Shown here: one piece after another, positions 47,701-59,053 of the stretch
How positions within the stretch are numbered: position 1 is the stretch's first letter
How the letters are laid out: each line of letters begins with the position of its first letter
Assembly: GCF_007655135.1 (NCBI RefSeq)
Contig: NW_022204047.1
Coordinates: forward strand, 1 to 64,000
Source: Punica granatum
Lineage: Eukaryota > Streptophyta > Magnoliopsida > Myrtales > Lythraceae
Length of the DNA stretch: 64,000 nucleotides
Reading direction: 5' to 3'
Notes under the pieces: model-generated
The model's database searches: none
What the model was told of the DNA's origin: nothing
The model's input: the letters and a program-made list of their open reading frames with translations, nothing else
Made by a program: the position numbers and the translations under genes

Positions 47701-49043
47701 ACAAATCTTGCTTTTCTTGACTGGTTTGATGATAGCCAATTAGCAACCATCTTCTCGAATTCCCAATTAGTCATTGTCTGGAATCCTGCAGCTGACTATA
47801 TGGGACCTGCGAATAAAGGAGAATGGAGGCTGCCTGCAAAGAATTTGTGGATCTATAGGTGACATCTTCTATGCCGTCTGCAGCTCATCTAGAGACAACA
47901 TAGCTGTGGGTGGAGCTGACCGCACTGTGACCATATATGATCCTCGCAGGTCAAGAATGTCTATTTCATCTTTTTAGTATTTAATCATGAAAACTCTAGA
48001 AAATCTACGAGATGTTTGATTTCTATTACTTGGTCAGCAGACACTCAACAATGTTTTAGTACAGGTGGTCAGCATTATCTAGATGGGTGAATTGCTCAAA
48101 GTATGAGGTCAGTTATATAAGAGTCTCCTGTAATCTCATCTCTTCAATGGTCCCTGCAGTTGTTTCATTCCAAATTTGATTTAAAGCAAAAAATTGGGAG
48201 CTCCATAGTCAGTAAAAAGCTGCTGTTTGCTCGCCTAGCAGATTACAGGACTCTCATTCTCTTCAGTTGATCCCGACTACATATACATACAAGGGATGGA
48301 TTATGAGGTGATTGTTGTAATAATAATAATAATAACAATGACTTCAAAGATCTCTTGTTCATCAGATTCTGTTGCATTCTTCCCCCAGCCCCCTCATTTT
48401 GCCAACTCACATTTATTCGTTTTATTACCAACTAGCAGTTCAGACGTCCCTTGTAATCTGAAATTAGTTACCCCTTTGTCCCAAAATTTTCTCTCTCATA
48501 CTAACAAGCTTGCATTGAGCAGGTATCTTGTGGGCAGTGGAAGAAAAGTAAGAAAGCATTTACGTTTAGAGGTGATTCGAACTGGCTTGGTTTCAATAAG
48601 GTATGATTTATTATCTGCAGAAGTTCTCTACATGTTTGTAGTTTCATTTATCAGACATTGAGTTAGGAATTGCATCAATCGTGGCTGGAAGTTGTTAGTT
48701 TCTTGGAGTTTGAGCAGTTGTGTGGTGCCTTGTGTATGAATTCACTGCTCTCTGAAGATTATAATGCATTCCTGTGTGCGGAACGAAGAAGAAATGGGAA
48801 ACTTTTAGGAAATAGAATGGCTCTAGGAAGCAGTATATTGACTGAATCATTATCCTCGTCCATTCTTTATACCAAGTGTGGCCCATAAGCAGTGTATATG
48901 GATGTGTACCTTCACTTGTGGCTTTTGATGGAAATTCATTGGTGAGTGTCTACTCGTTCTGCTGACAGTGTCCCGGGAAGGACGTTTTGGGCGGATGGTG
49001 CGACTCTGGTAGCATCTTCGTGGCTGATGTCGTGGAAAGATAG
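44707..49043 (+). CDS. WD40-repeat protein, 13 exons, 355 aa
   Basis: Predicted beta-propeller scaffold; the family is recognised but not the particular member. Exons: 44707-44805, 44936-45001, 45566-45631, 45804-45879, 45974-46051, 46180-46277, 47042-47115, 47201-47291, 47792-47949, 48065-48107, 48242-48307, 48523-48600, 48969-49043 (stop TAG). All junctions are GT-AG with matching phases and sum to 1068 bases. The protein starts MLEAKSLLKASVPPSLIQNP. Propeller blades include GHLILGSVDSYGHLIVSKLD, NSILAVTEGCQLTIWDLRI (a clear WD), NIAVGGADRTVTIYDPRR and LGGWCDSGSIFVADVVER at the C-terminus. The exon 4 acceptor has a poor pyrimidine tract and is the least certain. A TATA-like ATATAAAT lies at 44647-44654. 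The last exon and 3' flank are duplicated at 58158 onward. Confidence 0.85.
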
Positions 49044-50390
49044 AAAAGAAGACAGGCGCTGCACTCAAGGACTTCGGCGAAGGGGTCCTTAGTTCGTTCA
49101 GCGTGTTTTAAACAGTAGAAAAAGGAAACAAAGCATTTCCTTTGGAGAATTTGATATCATCAGAAGAGGCAAAGCACGCCAGCTTGTGTGGCCGGTGGTA
49201 TTGTGATCAGTTCCTTCGATATAAAATGTAAAGGATTTGAAAATGCTCTGTTTCCGGGCTACATAGTGTGAGTTGCTGTATCTATCAAAGACGCTTTGAA
49301 TCAGAAAAACCTGTTTTGATTCATTTGTAACTCTATATGACATCTTTTCCGTGGTTCCGGATTTCAGTGTCATGGTCAGTGATTGCAAGCACTCCTCGAT
49401 AGGTTAGGTCAATCGAAAGTGAAATGATTTTGAAAAAGGGACGGATGCAACGGGCAACAGGAAAAAACTTCAATAAAAGAGTTCCGGAAAATCTATTGAC
49501 GAAAATTGGAAATAGAATCAGTTTGACGTTTAAAGGCGAGAGCAAGTATCACGACGCTCGATTTTGTGTGTTCTGTGTAATGCTTTTTCTTTTTGAACTT
49601 GGGATCTTTTTTTTTTTTTTTTGGTGAGTTCCTTGGAATTCTTTTAATCACTTACTCCCAGTGCATTTTCATCGTACCTAATTTCCTTTTAACCATTGAA
49701 ATTCCTTTCCTTCCTCTCCAAATACATACACTGTCACCAAAGTTACGTAAAATATCTTGATATTTTTGTTTTGGTGAAAATTGTGAATTCTTAAATTAAA
49801 AACAGACATGTATCACTAATTAAAGATTTAACAACCAAATTTGAATTTTCTTTTATAAAAGTATTGACTTTTACGTCACTGTCTCTCTCTTTTGGTTGGT
49901 CGGTCGGTCGAAGGAAAAGGATTATATAGAGAGGAGAAAGGAGCTTGACTGACTCGGGAAATATGCAGAAAAGAAAAGGCAACATGGATTAGCAGTCCTC
50001 TTGTCCAATTGCAAAATGATTCTATTTAACCACAAGAATACGGTCATCGGCTGACCGAGCGATTAATTAGTACCTGCAGTGTAAATGATTCGAAATTCAC
50101 AGAAAAGAATCCGACGAACATTTGAAATTGCCCATGATCTCACTGTCACCCTTCGCTTTCACAGTGCATCATCCAATGCCAAAAGTTTCCATTCTTTTAT
50201 TTTTGCTTCAAGAACAAAATACCCATCTTAATTGTCCATACGATAAGGAAAAGTGATCGAGAAAAGGATCATATAAGCTCATTATTGATATATATATTCA
50301 TTGATTAACAATACATTATATTTATTGACAGAATCAAGAGAGGTCAGATAAACAGATTCCCATGCATGCATTTTGATTCTGGAAGGAAAT
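48620..50390 (+). repeat. Segmental duplication, parent copy
   Basis: It runs from within intron 12 of the WD gene, through exon 13, the 3' UTR and downstream DNA. Blocks shared in order and orientation with 58158-61010 include TTTATCAGACATT, GTCGTGGAAAGATAG, CTTAGTTCGTTCA, TCTCTCTTTTGGTTGGTCGG, TTGACTGACTCGGGAAA, TGTCACCCTTCGCTTTCACA and AGATTCCCATGCAT. Confidence 0.8.
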
Positions 50391-51220
50391 TTATCCGCTC
50401 CGGTCCTTGACCATCCCGGATGAATTTCCTACCATCAGATGAGGCCAGCTCATCTAGGCCTCATCTCGGCCGTCCAAGCAGGCAGCCGGTATTACCGGTT
50501 GCCTGCTTCTTCTTCTTCTTCTTCTTTTTTTTTTCAATTTTTCTGTTATATTATATAAAAGGAAAAATAAAACCAAAAAAAATACAAAAGAAAGAGACGA
50601 AGACGATGAACGGTGAAGGATAGGGTTTTAGGGTGGAGGCACCGGCGTCAGCCACCATCGTCTCAAGCGAGCTTGTAGCTAGCTCACCCAGACGGCGATG
50701 GTTGATATCGGCCCCCTGCTGCTCAGGATCTCCCCCCTCTCTCTCTTCTCCCCGCTATGAGGATCTATCATTGGCCACCACAAACATGGGGGAGGTTGCT
50801 AGCGATGTGAACTGAGCCCTCCCGTCGCAGTCGTCTCTTTCCCTTTTTAAATTATAATTATATTATATTTTTATAGTTTTATGTTGAAGAGATAAAAATA
50901 ATTGAAATAAAAAAGTAAAAAAAAAGGAGAAGAATAAGCAAATCACATATTTGAATAACTATCACTGCTTTGATTACTTCAATACATTTTATAGAATAAT
51001 TAGCATTAGTAATATTAACTATAAAATATTTTTTAAAAATAATTTCATTAAAAAATATATGACAATTAATATTTCAATGCTTAATAAAAAATAATTAACC
51101 AATATTTTTTGTTTCTATATTAATTAAAAAATTATTTACTAAAATTATTTTAACAATTATAAAAATAATTCATTGATTTTCTTAGAAATAATTTAATTAT
51201 TTTCACGAAATACACTTCAA
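50391..51220. other. Intergenic DNA with GC-rich inverted repeats
   Basis: Two compact palindromes sit in 50437-50506: GATGAGGCC with GGCCTCATC around a 10-base loop, and GCAGGCAGCCGGT with ACCGGTTGCCTGC around ATT. A GC-rich patch to 50830 follows, flanked by AT-rich DNA, which could be a Mutator-like core; no ends were found. No gene is supported. Confidence 0.4.
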
Positions 51221-51674
51221 TTATCATAAGTCGTGATAATTTCATGAGTTATCATAAAAATTGATAACTTATCAATAAAAGTGATAATCTCAATGCAACA
51301 TGTGATAATCTTGATATATTTAGTGATAACTTCTCAATATCACAAAATATCATTCCTATTTCGGCTCTTATCCATGTTACTACTACGGTAGCAACGGGAA
51401 TTTTTCTTGTAGCAAATTATCACTAGTGGCGATAATTTAAGTATATCTAGTGATAACTAATTGTCATAATCTCATTATATTGTGATAACTTCAAAACACT
51501 TAGTGATAACTTCTGTCATCTTATCACAAATTAAGTCATTATTATCATAGATTGTGAAAACTTCCATTTTAAACAAATTATCACAAATTTAACTTGAATT
51601 ATCATAAATAGTGACAATCAATTTATATTTCGTGATAACTTGCAAATATTATTTACTCATTGACACATTATCAC
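51221..51674. repeat. Array of about 20 degenerate GTGATAA/TTATCAC motifs
   Basis: The heptamer GTGATAA or its complement, with single-base variants, recurs on both strands roughly every 20-25 bases. It is interrupted at about 51370-51410 by a GC-richer segment ending TTTTTCTTGTAGC. Short subterminal repeats in both orientations are typical of CACTA (En/Spm) transposon ends, whose termini read CACTACAAGAAA; the interrupting segment resembles that terminus. The assignment is inference, since no complete element was delimited. Confidence 0.5.
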
Positions 51675-52384
51675 CCTCTCTTCGATGTCGTTCAATTCTT
51701 GATTGTCTCTTTCTTCTCTCTCGTCTAGTAATTTCTTTCTTTCTGTTACTAGTTTTATTAAATTAAAATTTTGGCTAATAAAAATTCCTTCCTCGTCTCT
51801 ACAGAAAAAATATGTATATATTCGAAACTGATGAAAAAGTAATTATAATTTTCCTTGGAATTTTCAACGAATAATAAAAGAAATTACAATAGACAGGCAT
51901 AGCACAAGGTCCGCAAGCTTCTTATATAAGTGAAAATTTATTTAATGTCTATATACCATTAGGTGCCAAAAAAAGCTATCTATATTATTAGATCAATTTT
52001 TATTTTATTAAGTAAATTGATTAATAATTCCCGTGGATAGCAATGCCAACGCCGAGTCTAGTACTGTTACAAAGGGAGAAAGCTTTTTTTTAATTCTTGA
52101 AATTCTAATAAATAAATGTAATGATATGACGAAATTACCCATCATAAAAATCTATTAACCAATTACGAATTAACTAGGTTATGATATAAAGGTCTTTTCA
52201 CTCAATTTTCTCTTTCCTACTTTTCTCTCTCTCTCTCCTTTTTATTTTCTCGGACCCACTTTTCTCGCCTTTTTCTCGCAATCTCATCCCGACTCTCAAT
52301 TCTCTTACGTATTGACTCTTTAGTAAATAACTCCTCTCAAAACTTCCCTATAATCTCCTCCAAATTTTTTGAATAAAAAACACC
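51675..52384. other. AT-rich intergenic DNA
   Basis: No gene or element was recognised up to the copia target duplication. Confidence 0.5.
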
Positions 52385-52389
52385 AAATT

Positions 52390-52656
52390 TATTACGGGAT
52401 ATGCCATGATTTCCGAGATATTTCCACATATATGATTTCCGAGATATTTCCACATATTCTCCGAGATTTGTTACATTAGAATCTTCTTGTATTCTTAGGA
52501 TATTCTAGGATATTCTTAGGATATTCTTTGTATAGTTTATACAGTATCCTTTTTGATTTACTTACCGTAGGTATCAATGAGTTATTTTGTATATATACAG
52601 TTGTCACATCAATAAAGATTATCACCTTCAATTCAATCGATTCTCCTCTTTTCACA
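52390..52656 (+). repeat. 5' LTR of the copia element
   Basis: 267 bases starting TATTACGGGATATGCC and ending TTTTCACA. It contains a tandem duplication of a unit of about 28 bases around ATGATTTCCGAGATATTTCC near 52407-52459. Confidence 0.93.
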
Positions 52657-52671
52657 TGGTATCAGAGCATC
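52657..52671 (+). other. Primer-binding site, tRNA-iMet type
   Basis: TGGTATCAGAGCATC directly follows the 5' LTR. The first 12 bases are the canonical complement of the plant initiator tRNA-Met 3' end. Confidence 0.9.
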
Positions 52672-52730
52672 AAAGCCTTGAAACCGATCAAATCCTTGTT
52701 GATATTCGTTTCTTATTCTCCAATTATCCC

Positions 52731-55700
52731 ATGGAAGCAAACACTGGAGTAGGAATGGGATCCATCATCGCTGTTTCACCTTATACTGTCACCTCATCCG
52801 ATGCGCTAGGAATCAAGATCATCGCCTGCACTTTGAATGGTGAGAATTATCTCACTTGGTCCAGGCTAATGACTAATGCACTTCGAGCAAAGAATAAGCT
52901 TGGGTTCATCGATGGCTCAGTACAAAAACTAGCTGAGGGAGATGCCAATGAATTGCAATGGATCATGTGCAATTCGATGGTCGTGGCGTGGATAACCAAT
53001 ACTCTCGATCAAGATTTGCAATCGAGTGTCGCATGTATCGAAAATGCGAAGACTCTCTGGGATGACCTCAAAGAGAGGTTTTCGGAAGGTAACGAAGCAA
53101 GGATATATGAATTGAAATCTCGTTTATGTCTGATGAGACAGGAAGGTGAAACCGTCGCAAAGTATTATTCCAATCTCAAAGTCTTGTGGGATGAGCTAGA
53201 GAATTTTCTCACGGCTCCTACTTGTACTTGTGCGGCGGCAGCATTCGTGACTTCACATCGCGAGAAAGAAAAAGCATATCAATTTCTCATGGGGCTCAAC
53301 CCGGAGTTCGGTATGGTGCGCTCCAATATCCTGAGTCTTGATATACTTCATTCTCTTAACAAAACTTATTACATGGTGATTCATGAGGAGCGACAAAAGA
53401 TTGTGGCTCGTGGACATGAGTCGGGACCAGAGGCAGCAGTTTATTATGTCAAGGAGGGAGCTGGAACAAATCAACCCGACGCACGATCGGGAGGACGACC
53501 TTACTGTGATCACTGTGACCGAATGGGCCACACTCGCAGCACATGCTGGAAACTTCACGGAAAGCCCACGGATTGGGAGCCCAGGAGCAAAGGCAAAGGC
53601 GGGTCCAAGCAGCAAAAGAAACATGGGCCGAGTTATGCAGCGACTGGGCAGAGTAATCTGCAGGCCCGTTCAAATGCAGTCCAGGCCGCCAGCTCTGGTC
53701 CAAAGCCCAGCAAAATTTCAGAGCTGTCCACAGCCCAGTTCGAGAAGCTTATGGACATAGTCGGAAGAGATAATCACTCAGCCGAGCCTCTTGTCGGTAA
53801 TAAATTAATTTCCATTAATCCAGATGATCAATGGATTATTGACACGGGTGCTTCGCGCCACATGACAGGAAGGGTTGACTTATTTAATTCTAGTCGACTT
53901 ATTGAGAATTTCAGGGTTCGATTTCCTAATGGCAATTCTATTCTTGCCACTAAGGAAGGAAACATTCATATCGCTGGGGATCTCAATTTATCGAATGTCA
54001 TACTAGTTCCATCTTTTGAGTGCAATTTAATATCAGTTGCTCAATTATCCACTGATTCTAATTGTCGGGTGATTTTTCATGGTGACATGTGCTTATTACA
54101 GGACCTCACCACGAGGAAGACGTTTGGAGTGGGTGAAATGGTCGGGGGGGTCTACTATTTACGGCGTGTGTCATCATCGTCAGTCATAGCTTCCGCAGTC
54201 ACATTTGAAAATAATGAGCTTTGGCACAACCGTTTGGGGCACCCGTCACGTCGTCTTATTTTTAAGGGTATTACATCTAATTCCAGTTGTCATAAGGACT
54301 GTGATGTTTGCTATAGGTCAAAGCAAACTCGTTCTCCATTTCCAATAAGTCTCAATAAAGCGAGCTATTTATTCCAATTAGTTCATTGTGATTTATGGGG
54401 GCCATACAAAATTAAATCACTTTCTGGGGCTTATTACTTCATGACAATTGTTGATGACTATAGTCGAGCTATTTGGATATACCCTTTACGTGATAAAGCC
54501 GAGGCCAGATATAACCTAATTGGATTCATCAATCTGGTACAAAATCAGTTTGAAAGATCAGTGAAAATTCTTCGGACTGATAATGGGTCGGAATTTCTCT
54601 CCAAAGAAATACAAAATTTCTTCTCACAACGTGGCATCATACATCAGACTTCCTGTTCCTATACTCCACAACAGAATGGGCGAGTAGAAAGGAAACATCG
54701 CCACATATTAAACGTGGCACGGGCACTCTTATTTCAGGCAAGTCTTCCAACACGATTTTGGGGAGAATGTGTAACCACTGCTGCATACCTCATCAATATA
54801 ACGCCATCATCGATTTTATCGGGTAAAACTCCGTTTGAGATGTTATTCAATAAGCCACCTGATTATTCTCACCTACGAGTATTTGGTTGTCTTTGCTACG
54901 CACATAATAGGTCAAGCGTAACAGACAAATTTGGAGAAAGATCACGTAAGTGTATTTTCGTGGGATACCCATACGGTAAGAAGGGTTGGCGCTTATATGA
55001 TTTGAAAACACGAGAAATATTTGTCTCTAGGGATGTGAAATTTTTTGAGGACACATTTCCTTTTTCTCAAGAGAGGTTGGACAATAGAATTATTGACAAG
55101 AATGACACACCCTTGTTCTTGGATTTTGTGCCCGGTTCAGATTATGGAAGCAAGGGGGAGAATTATGAGCTAGAAAATAAATTCATATCAGTTCAGCCCA
55201 ATGATGAATCAGGACATGCCCAGCCCGAAGTTAATTCAGCAGTCCAGCCCGTTTCTTCTGATCATCGGCCCGCAGAACTGGAGAATATTCCAGCTCGGCC
55301 TGCAGTCCAGCTCCCTTCCTCTGAGGCCCAATTCTCTTCCTCCGAGGCCCGGATCACTTCCTCCGAGGCCCAGCTTCTTCCTTCTGCGGCCCAGCTTCCT
55401 TTCTCTGTACACAGTCCACTGATTCAGCCCATGGATTTTGGGCCTCTTTCTCCTACCCATGCTGATAGTACTCCAGCTAATCAGAATATTCAGTTACGAA
55501 GATCAGACAGAAATCGACATCCTCCCAGTTGGCACAAGGATTTTCTTTGCCATACAGTTGAAATTCAGCCCCCCCTCTCCAATTCAAGCACACCCACTTC
55601 ATCGACTTTCTCGGGTAAGTCTTATTCAATTGAGCCATGTCTATCATATTCGAAATTTACTGATTATCATTTTGCATATACTGCGGCATTGGACCATGAG

Positions 55701-55883
55701 GTTGAACCTCGATCCTACCAAGAAGCAGTACAAGATTCTCGATGGCGTAATGCTATGCAGGCTGAAATACGAGCTTTGGAATCTAACAATACTTGGCGAA
55801 TAGAACCAGTTCCCGAAGGCAAGAATTCAAAATTAAACGTCATGCGGATGGCAGCATTGAACGTTTCAAGGCTCGTCTTGTAG
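52731..55883 (+). pseudogene. gag-pol: Copia gag, protease and integrase, frame lost at the RT start
   Basis: The chosen start is MEANTGVGMGSIIAVSPYTV, 74 bases past the LTR; the frame is open further upstream into the LTR. Gag has the LNGENYLTWSRLM type N-terminus and a CX2CX4HX4C knuckle (CDHCDRMGHTRSTC, about residue 258). The protease motif is WIIDTGASRHMTG at about 369. Integrase shows HNRLGHPSRR, the CDVC pair and the acidic residues of LWGPYKIKS, LRTDNGSEF and QNGRVERKHR. A Ser/Gln-rich linker with 8-residue repeats follows, then EPRSYQEAVQDSRWRNAMQA. After PEGK the frame drifts to a stop: about 22 bases that would encode the conserved RT entry block appear deleted at about 55824. Confidence 0.9.
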
Positions 55884-57214
55884 CAAAAGGATTCACACAA
55901 ATAGAGGGTGTGGATTTTCATGAAACTTTTGCACCCGTCGCCAAGCTCGTTACGGTACGTGTTCTGCTTTCTCTCGCAGTAACTAATAATTGGGAAATGC
56001 ATCAACTAGATGTCCATAATGCATTTCTTCATGGGGAACTTGAAGAGGAAGTATATATGAAGTTACCCCCGGGATTTTCTCATCGACGCCCAGGTTATGC
56101 GTGTCGTCTTCAGAAATCCCTTTATGGTCTTCGCCAAGCGTCTCGCAATTGGTTCTCTAAGTTTACGAGTGCCCTACGCAATTATGGTTTCTCTCAGTCT
56201 GAAGCCGATCATTCTCTCTTTACACTACAGCGGGATAAGAAATTTCTTGCGGTACTAGTCTATGTGGATGATATGATTGTCGTTGGGAATAGTTCTGAAG
56301 ACTGTACATCTCTTAAGAGATATCTTGATACTCATTTTCGCATTAAAGACCTGGGGTCTTTAAGATACTTTCTCGGGATAGAAGTAACCCGCATGGAGAA
56401 GGGCTTATTTCTTAATCAAAGGAAATATGCACTCGACATCATCAATGAGTGCGGCTTACTTGGATCGAAGCCCTCCTACTTTCCTATGGAACAACGTCAT
56501 GGTCTATCATCGGACTCGGGCTCTCCAATATCAGAACCGACTAGATACCGTCGTCTGATCGGTCGTCTAATTTATTTGACCATAACTCGTCCTGAGTTGT
56601 CTTACTCGGTTCACATCCTCTCCCAGTTCATGCAGGACCCACGAAAGGATCACTGGGATGCAGCATTAAGGATCATTCGTTACCTCAAATGCTCACCGGG
56701 ACAGGGAATATTCTTACGACCTGCTTCCATGGATTTAGTAGCATATTGTGATTCCGATTGGGCTAGCTGTCCAATGACTAGACGATCAGTCACCGGATAT
56801 TTTATCACACTTGGTGGTAGTCCAGTATCATGGAAAACAAAGAAGCAAACCACAGTCTCCAGATCATCTGCAGAAGCTGAGTACCGAGCTATGGCAGCAA
56901 CTGTTAGTGAGGTCATATGGTTACGTAGTCTTCTATCTTCTTTGGGCGCCACAGTACCTGGACCTACACTCTTGTACTGCGATAATCAAGCCGCTCTACA
57001 TATTGCGGCAAATCCTGTATTCCATGAACGAACCAAGCATATTGAGATCGATTGCCATTTTATCCGGGATCATATACTGTCAGGCATTATTTCTACAGCT
57101 TATTTATCGACACATTCACAGTTGGCAGATTTGTTCACTAAAGCTCTCGGTCGAGATCGCTTTCATTTACTCCTTCGCAAGTTGGGAATTCGGGATCCTC
57201 ATTCTCCAACTTGA
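55829..57214 (+). pseudogene. pol: Copia reverse transcriptase and RNase H
   Basis: The downstream part of pol in the next frame. Homology begins at KIKRHADGSIERFKARLVAK. RT motifs include ETFAPVAKLVTVRVLL, QLDVHNAFLHGELEEEVYMK, KSLYGLRQASRNW and the catalytic LVYVDDMIVVGN. RNase H shows AYCDSDWASCPMTRRSVTGY, SSAEAEYRAMAA and CDNQAALHIAANPVFHERTK. It ends ADLFTKALGRDRFHLLLRKL and a TGA within the polypurine tract. An ATG exists at 55793 but makes non-homologous residues first, so separate translation is unlikely to be meaningful. Confidence 0.92.
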
Positions 57215-57221
57215 GGGGGAG
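57213..57221 (+). other. Polypurine tract of the copia element
   Basis: GAGGGGGAG immediately precedes the 3' LTR and overlaps the stop codon of pol. Confidence 0.85.
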
Positions 57222-57488
57222 TATTACGGGATATGCCATGATTTCCGAGATATTTCCACATATATGATTTCCGAGATATTTCCACATATTCTCCGAGATT
57301 TGTTACATTAGAATCTTCTTGTATTCTTAGGATATTCTAGGATATTCTTAGGATATTCTTTGTATAGTTTATACAGTATCCTTTTTGATTTACTTACCGT
57401 AGGTATCAATGAGTTATTTTGTATATATACGGTTGTCACATCAATAAAGATTATCACCTTCAATTCAATCGATTCTCCTCTTTTCACA
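57222..57488 (+). repeat. 3' LTR of the copia element
   Basis: 267 bases, one substitution from the 5' LTR. It is followed directly by the AAATT target duplication. Confidence 0.93.
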
Positions 57489-57493
57489 AAATT

Positions 57494-58157
57494 AATATAT
57501 AAGAAAGAAAAAAATAATTAGAAACTTACGAAGTAGAAATTCCTTCTGATCATTCTTATTATTTTAGTATTATCTGCTTATAGTGACGTGGCGTTCACTA
57601 GTAATAAGAAGGTCATGTAGAAAATGAAAAGAGAAAAGAATTATATTGTCACACAATTCTCACATCCCTAAAGTGCTTGATGATCCATATTAATGGATTC
57701 GGGTCCCATAACCATTGGTTCCACGGCCTTAGTTAATACTGATCCAAATGACGAAAATTTTGAACTTTTCCAGGGCATCAACGCCTATTATACGAATGAG
57801 AATATCTCTCTTTTAAAAAAAATATAAAAAAAAAACTTTTTTTGGTGAAACCAGAATATCTCTTTTAACTCAAGCAAGAACAGCGGAGTCAACAAGTGCT
57901 ATCCACGTTTGAGTTCAAAGCAATCCACAGAATCCAAGTCAACTAAATCAGACACTCGAACTGATGGGAATGACAGGCACTCTGCATCTTAAGATGCCGA
58001 AGCTGAGGAACTGAACCAATTACTTTAAAGGCTTTTCAAGGTATTGAGGACATACTATGTCTACATGTCCATATATCATCTCGTCTTGTGTACACACACT
58101 ACAAGAAAACCTATATACATATGCACGCAGTTTTCAGGATTTGGAAAAAAAAACACT
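57494..58157. other. Intergenic DNA, one CACTA-like terminus motif
   Basis: AT-rich sequence. CACTACAAGAAAACC at 58088-58102 matches a CACTA transposon terminus, but no partner terminus or target duplication was found. No gene was recognised. Confidence 0.4.
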
Positions 58158-58740
58158 GTATAAGTTCTTTAGATGTTCGTAATCTCATTTATCAGACATT
58201 CAGTTGTAAATTTCGGACTTGGTCCGAGTTGCTGGTTTTTTGGTGTTTTGAGTGGTAGTGTGGTGCCTCATGCATCAATGCAGGGTTCTCTTGAGATTAT
58301 AATGCATGTCGACTGCATGATATTTCTATGTCCATTTCTTTATACCAAACACGGCCTATAGCAATGTATGTCTCATATAAATACTCTCACTTGTTCTGTT
58401 GGCACTCTCCCCAGAATTAGGATGTTTCCGGCGGATTCTGCGACTTGGCCGGTAGCATCTTCGTGACCGATGTCGTGGAAAGATAGGAAGGAGACAGGCC
58501 CTGTGCTCGAGAACATTGGCAAGGGGGGCCGGCCTCCTTAGTTCGTTCATTAGGCTGGCTTTAAACTGTAGAAAAAGGAAATAGGGAGTTCCCATTTTGG
58601 GGAATTGAATTCCTGAGAAGGCACAAAAGCATGTCTGGTTCTGTGTGGCCGGTGATATTGTCTCATTTTGTTTACTGTAGTGACAGATATTGTCCGCTTT
58701 AATCTCTGGTTGTTTTGGCCCCATAACTGTCAAATTTAGT
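58158..58740 (+). pseudogene. WD-gene 3' fragment (exon 13 copy), pseudogene
   Basis: It corresponds to the end of intron 12, exon 13 and the 3' UTR of the WD gene. The exon-like part (about 58412-58486) keeps GGTAGCATCTTCGTG and GTCGTGGAAAGATAG, including the stop. Its 5' half is rearranged (AATTAGGATGTTTCCGGCGG against the parental TCCCGGGAAGGACGTTTTGG) with a 3-base insertion. No other exons of the gene are present, so it cannot encode a WD protein. Confidence 0.75.
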
Positions 58741-59053
58741 TAGAGACGTTGAAGATTTGTGTAGTAGCTTTAGCCAGCATGCTCGAGAAAAGAAGCATAT
58801 TGCAGTGACACTAGCTTGTTCTTACTTAATAAACAAAGAATTTTAGATTCGATTTCTATTAATGGAATTATACATGTTCATTTTGTTTATATTTTTATTT
58901 TTACTAGACTCGTGTATTTTCTTTGTAACAAAAAAAAATTATTATACAACTAAATAAAATTTTATAATGCAAAGTAGTTAGAAATGGAATGCCTTGCCTT
59001 TTGTCCTGATCACGTAGGCAAAGGAAAAAAAGAAAAGAAAAGAGATAATGAAT

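Larger units (their letters stand above)
52390..57488 (+). mobile_element. Full-length Ty1/copia LTR retrotransposon, 5099 bp
   Basis: Two 267-base LTRs (52390-52656 and 57222-57488) differ at a single base (A/G near 52599 and 57431). An exact 5-bp target duplication AAATT lies at 52385-52389 and 57489-57493. The primer-binding site is tRNA-iMet type and the polypurine tract GAGGGGGAG abuts the 3' LTR. Integrase precedes reverse transcriptase, the Ty1/copia order. The LTR termini are TA...CA rather than TG...CA. The element is very young by LTR identity yet pol is broken by a deletion at the start of RT. Confidence 0.95.

Noticed and set aside
55793..55828. ATG that could restart the copia RT frame
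   Set aside because: The first twelve residues are non-homologous and the RT entry block is absent; treated as a consequence of the deletion.
58356..58733. 125-codon minus-strand frame
   Set aside because: It lies antisense to the duplicated 3' UTR fragment of the WD gene and has no domain resemblance.
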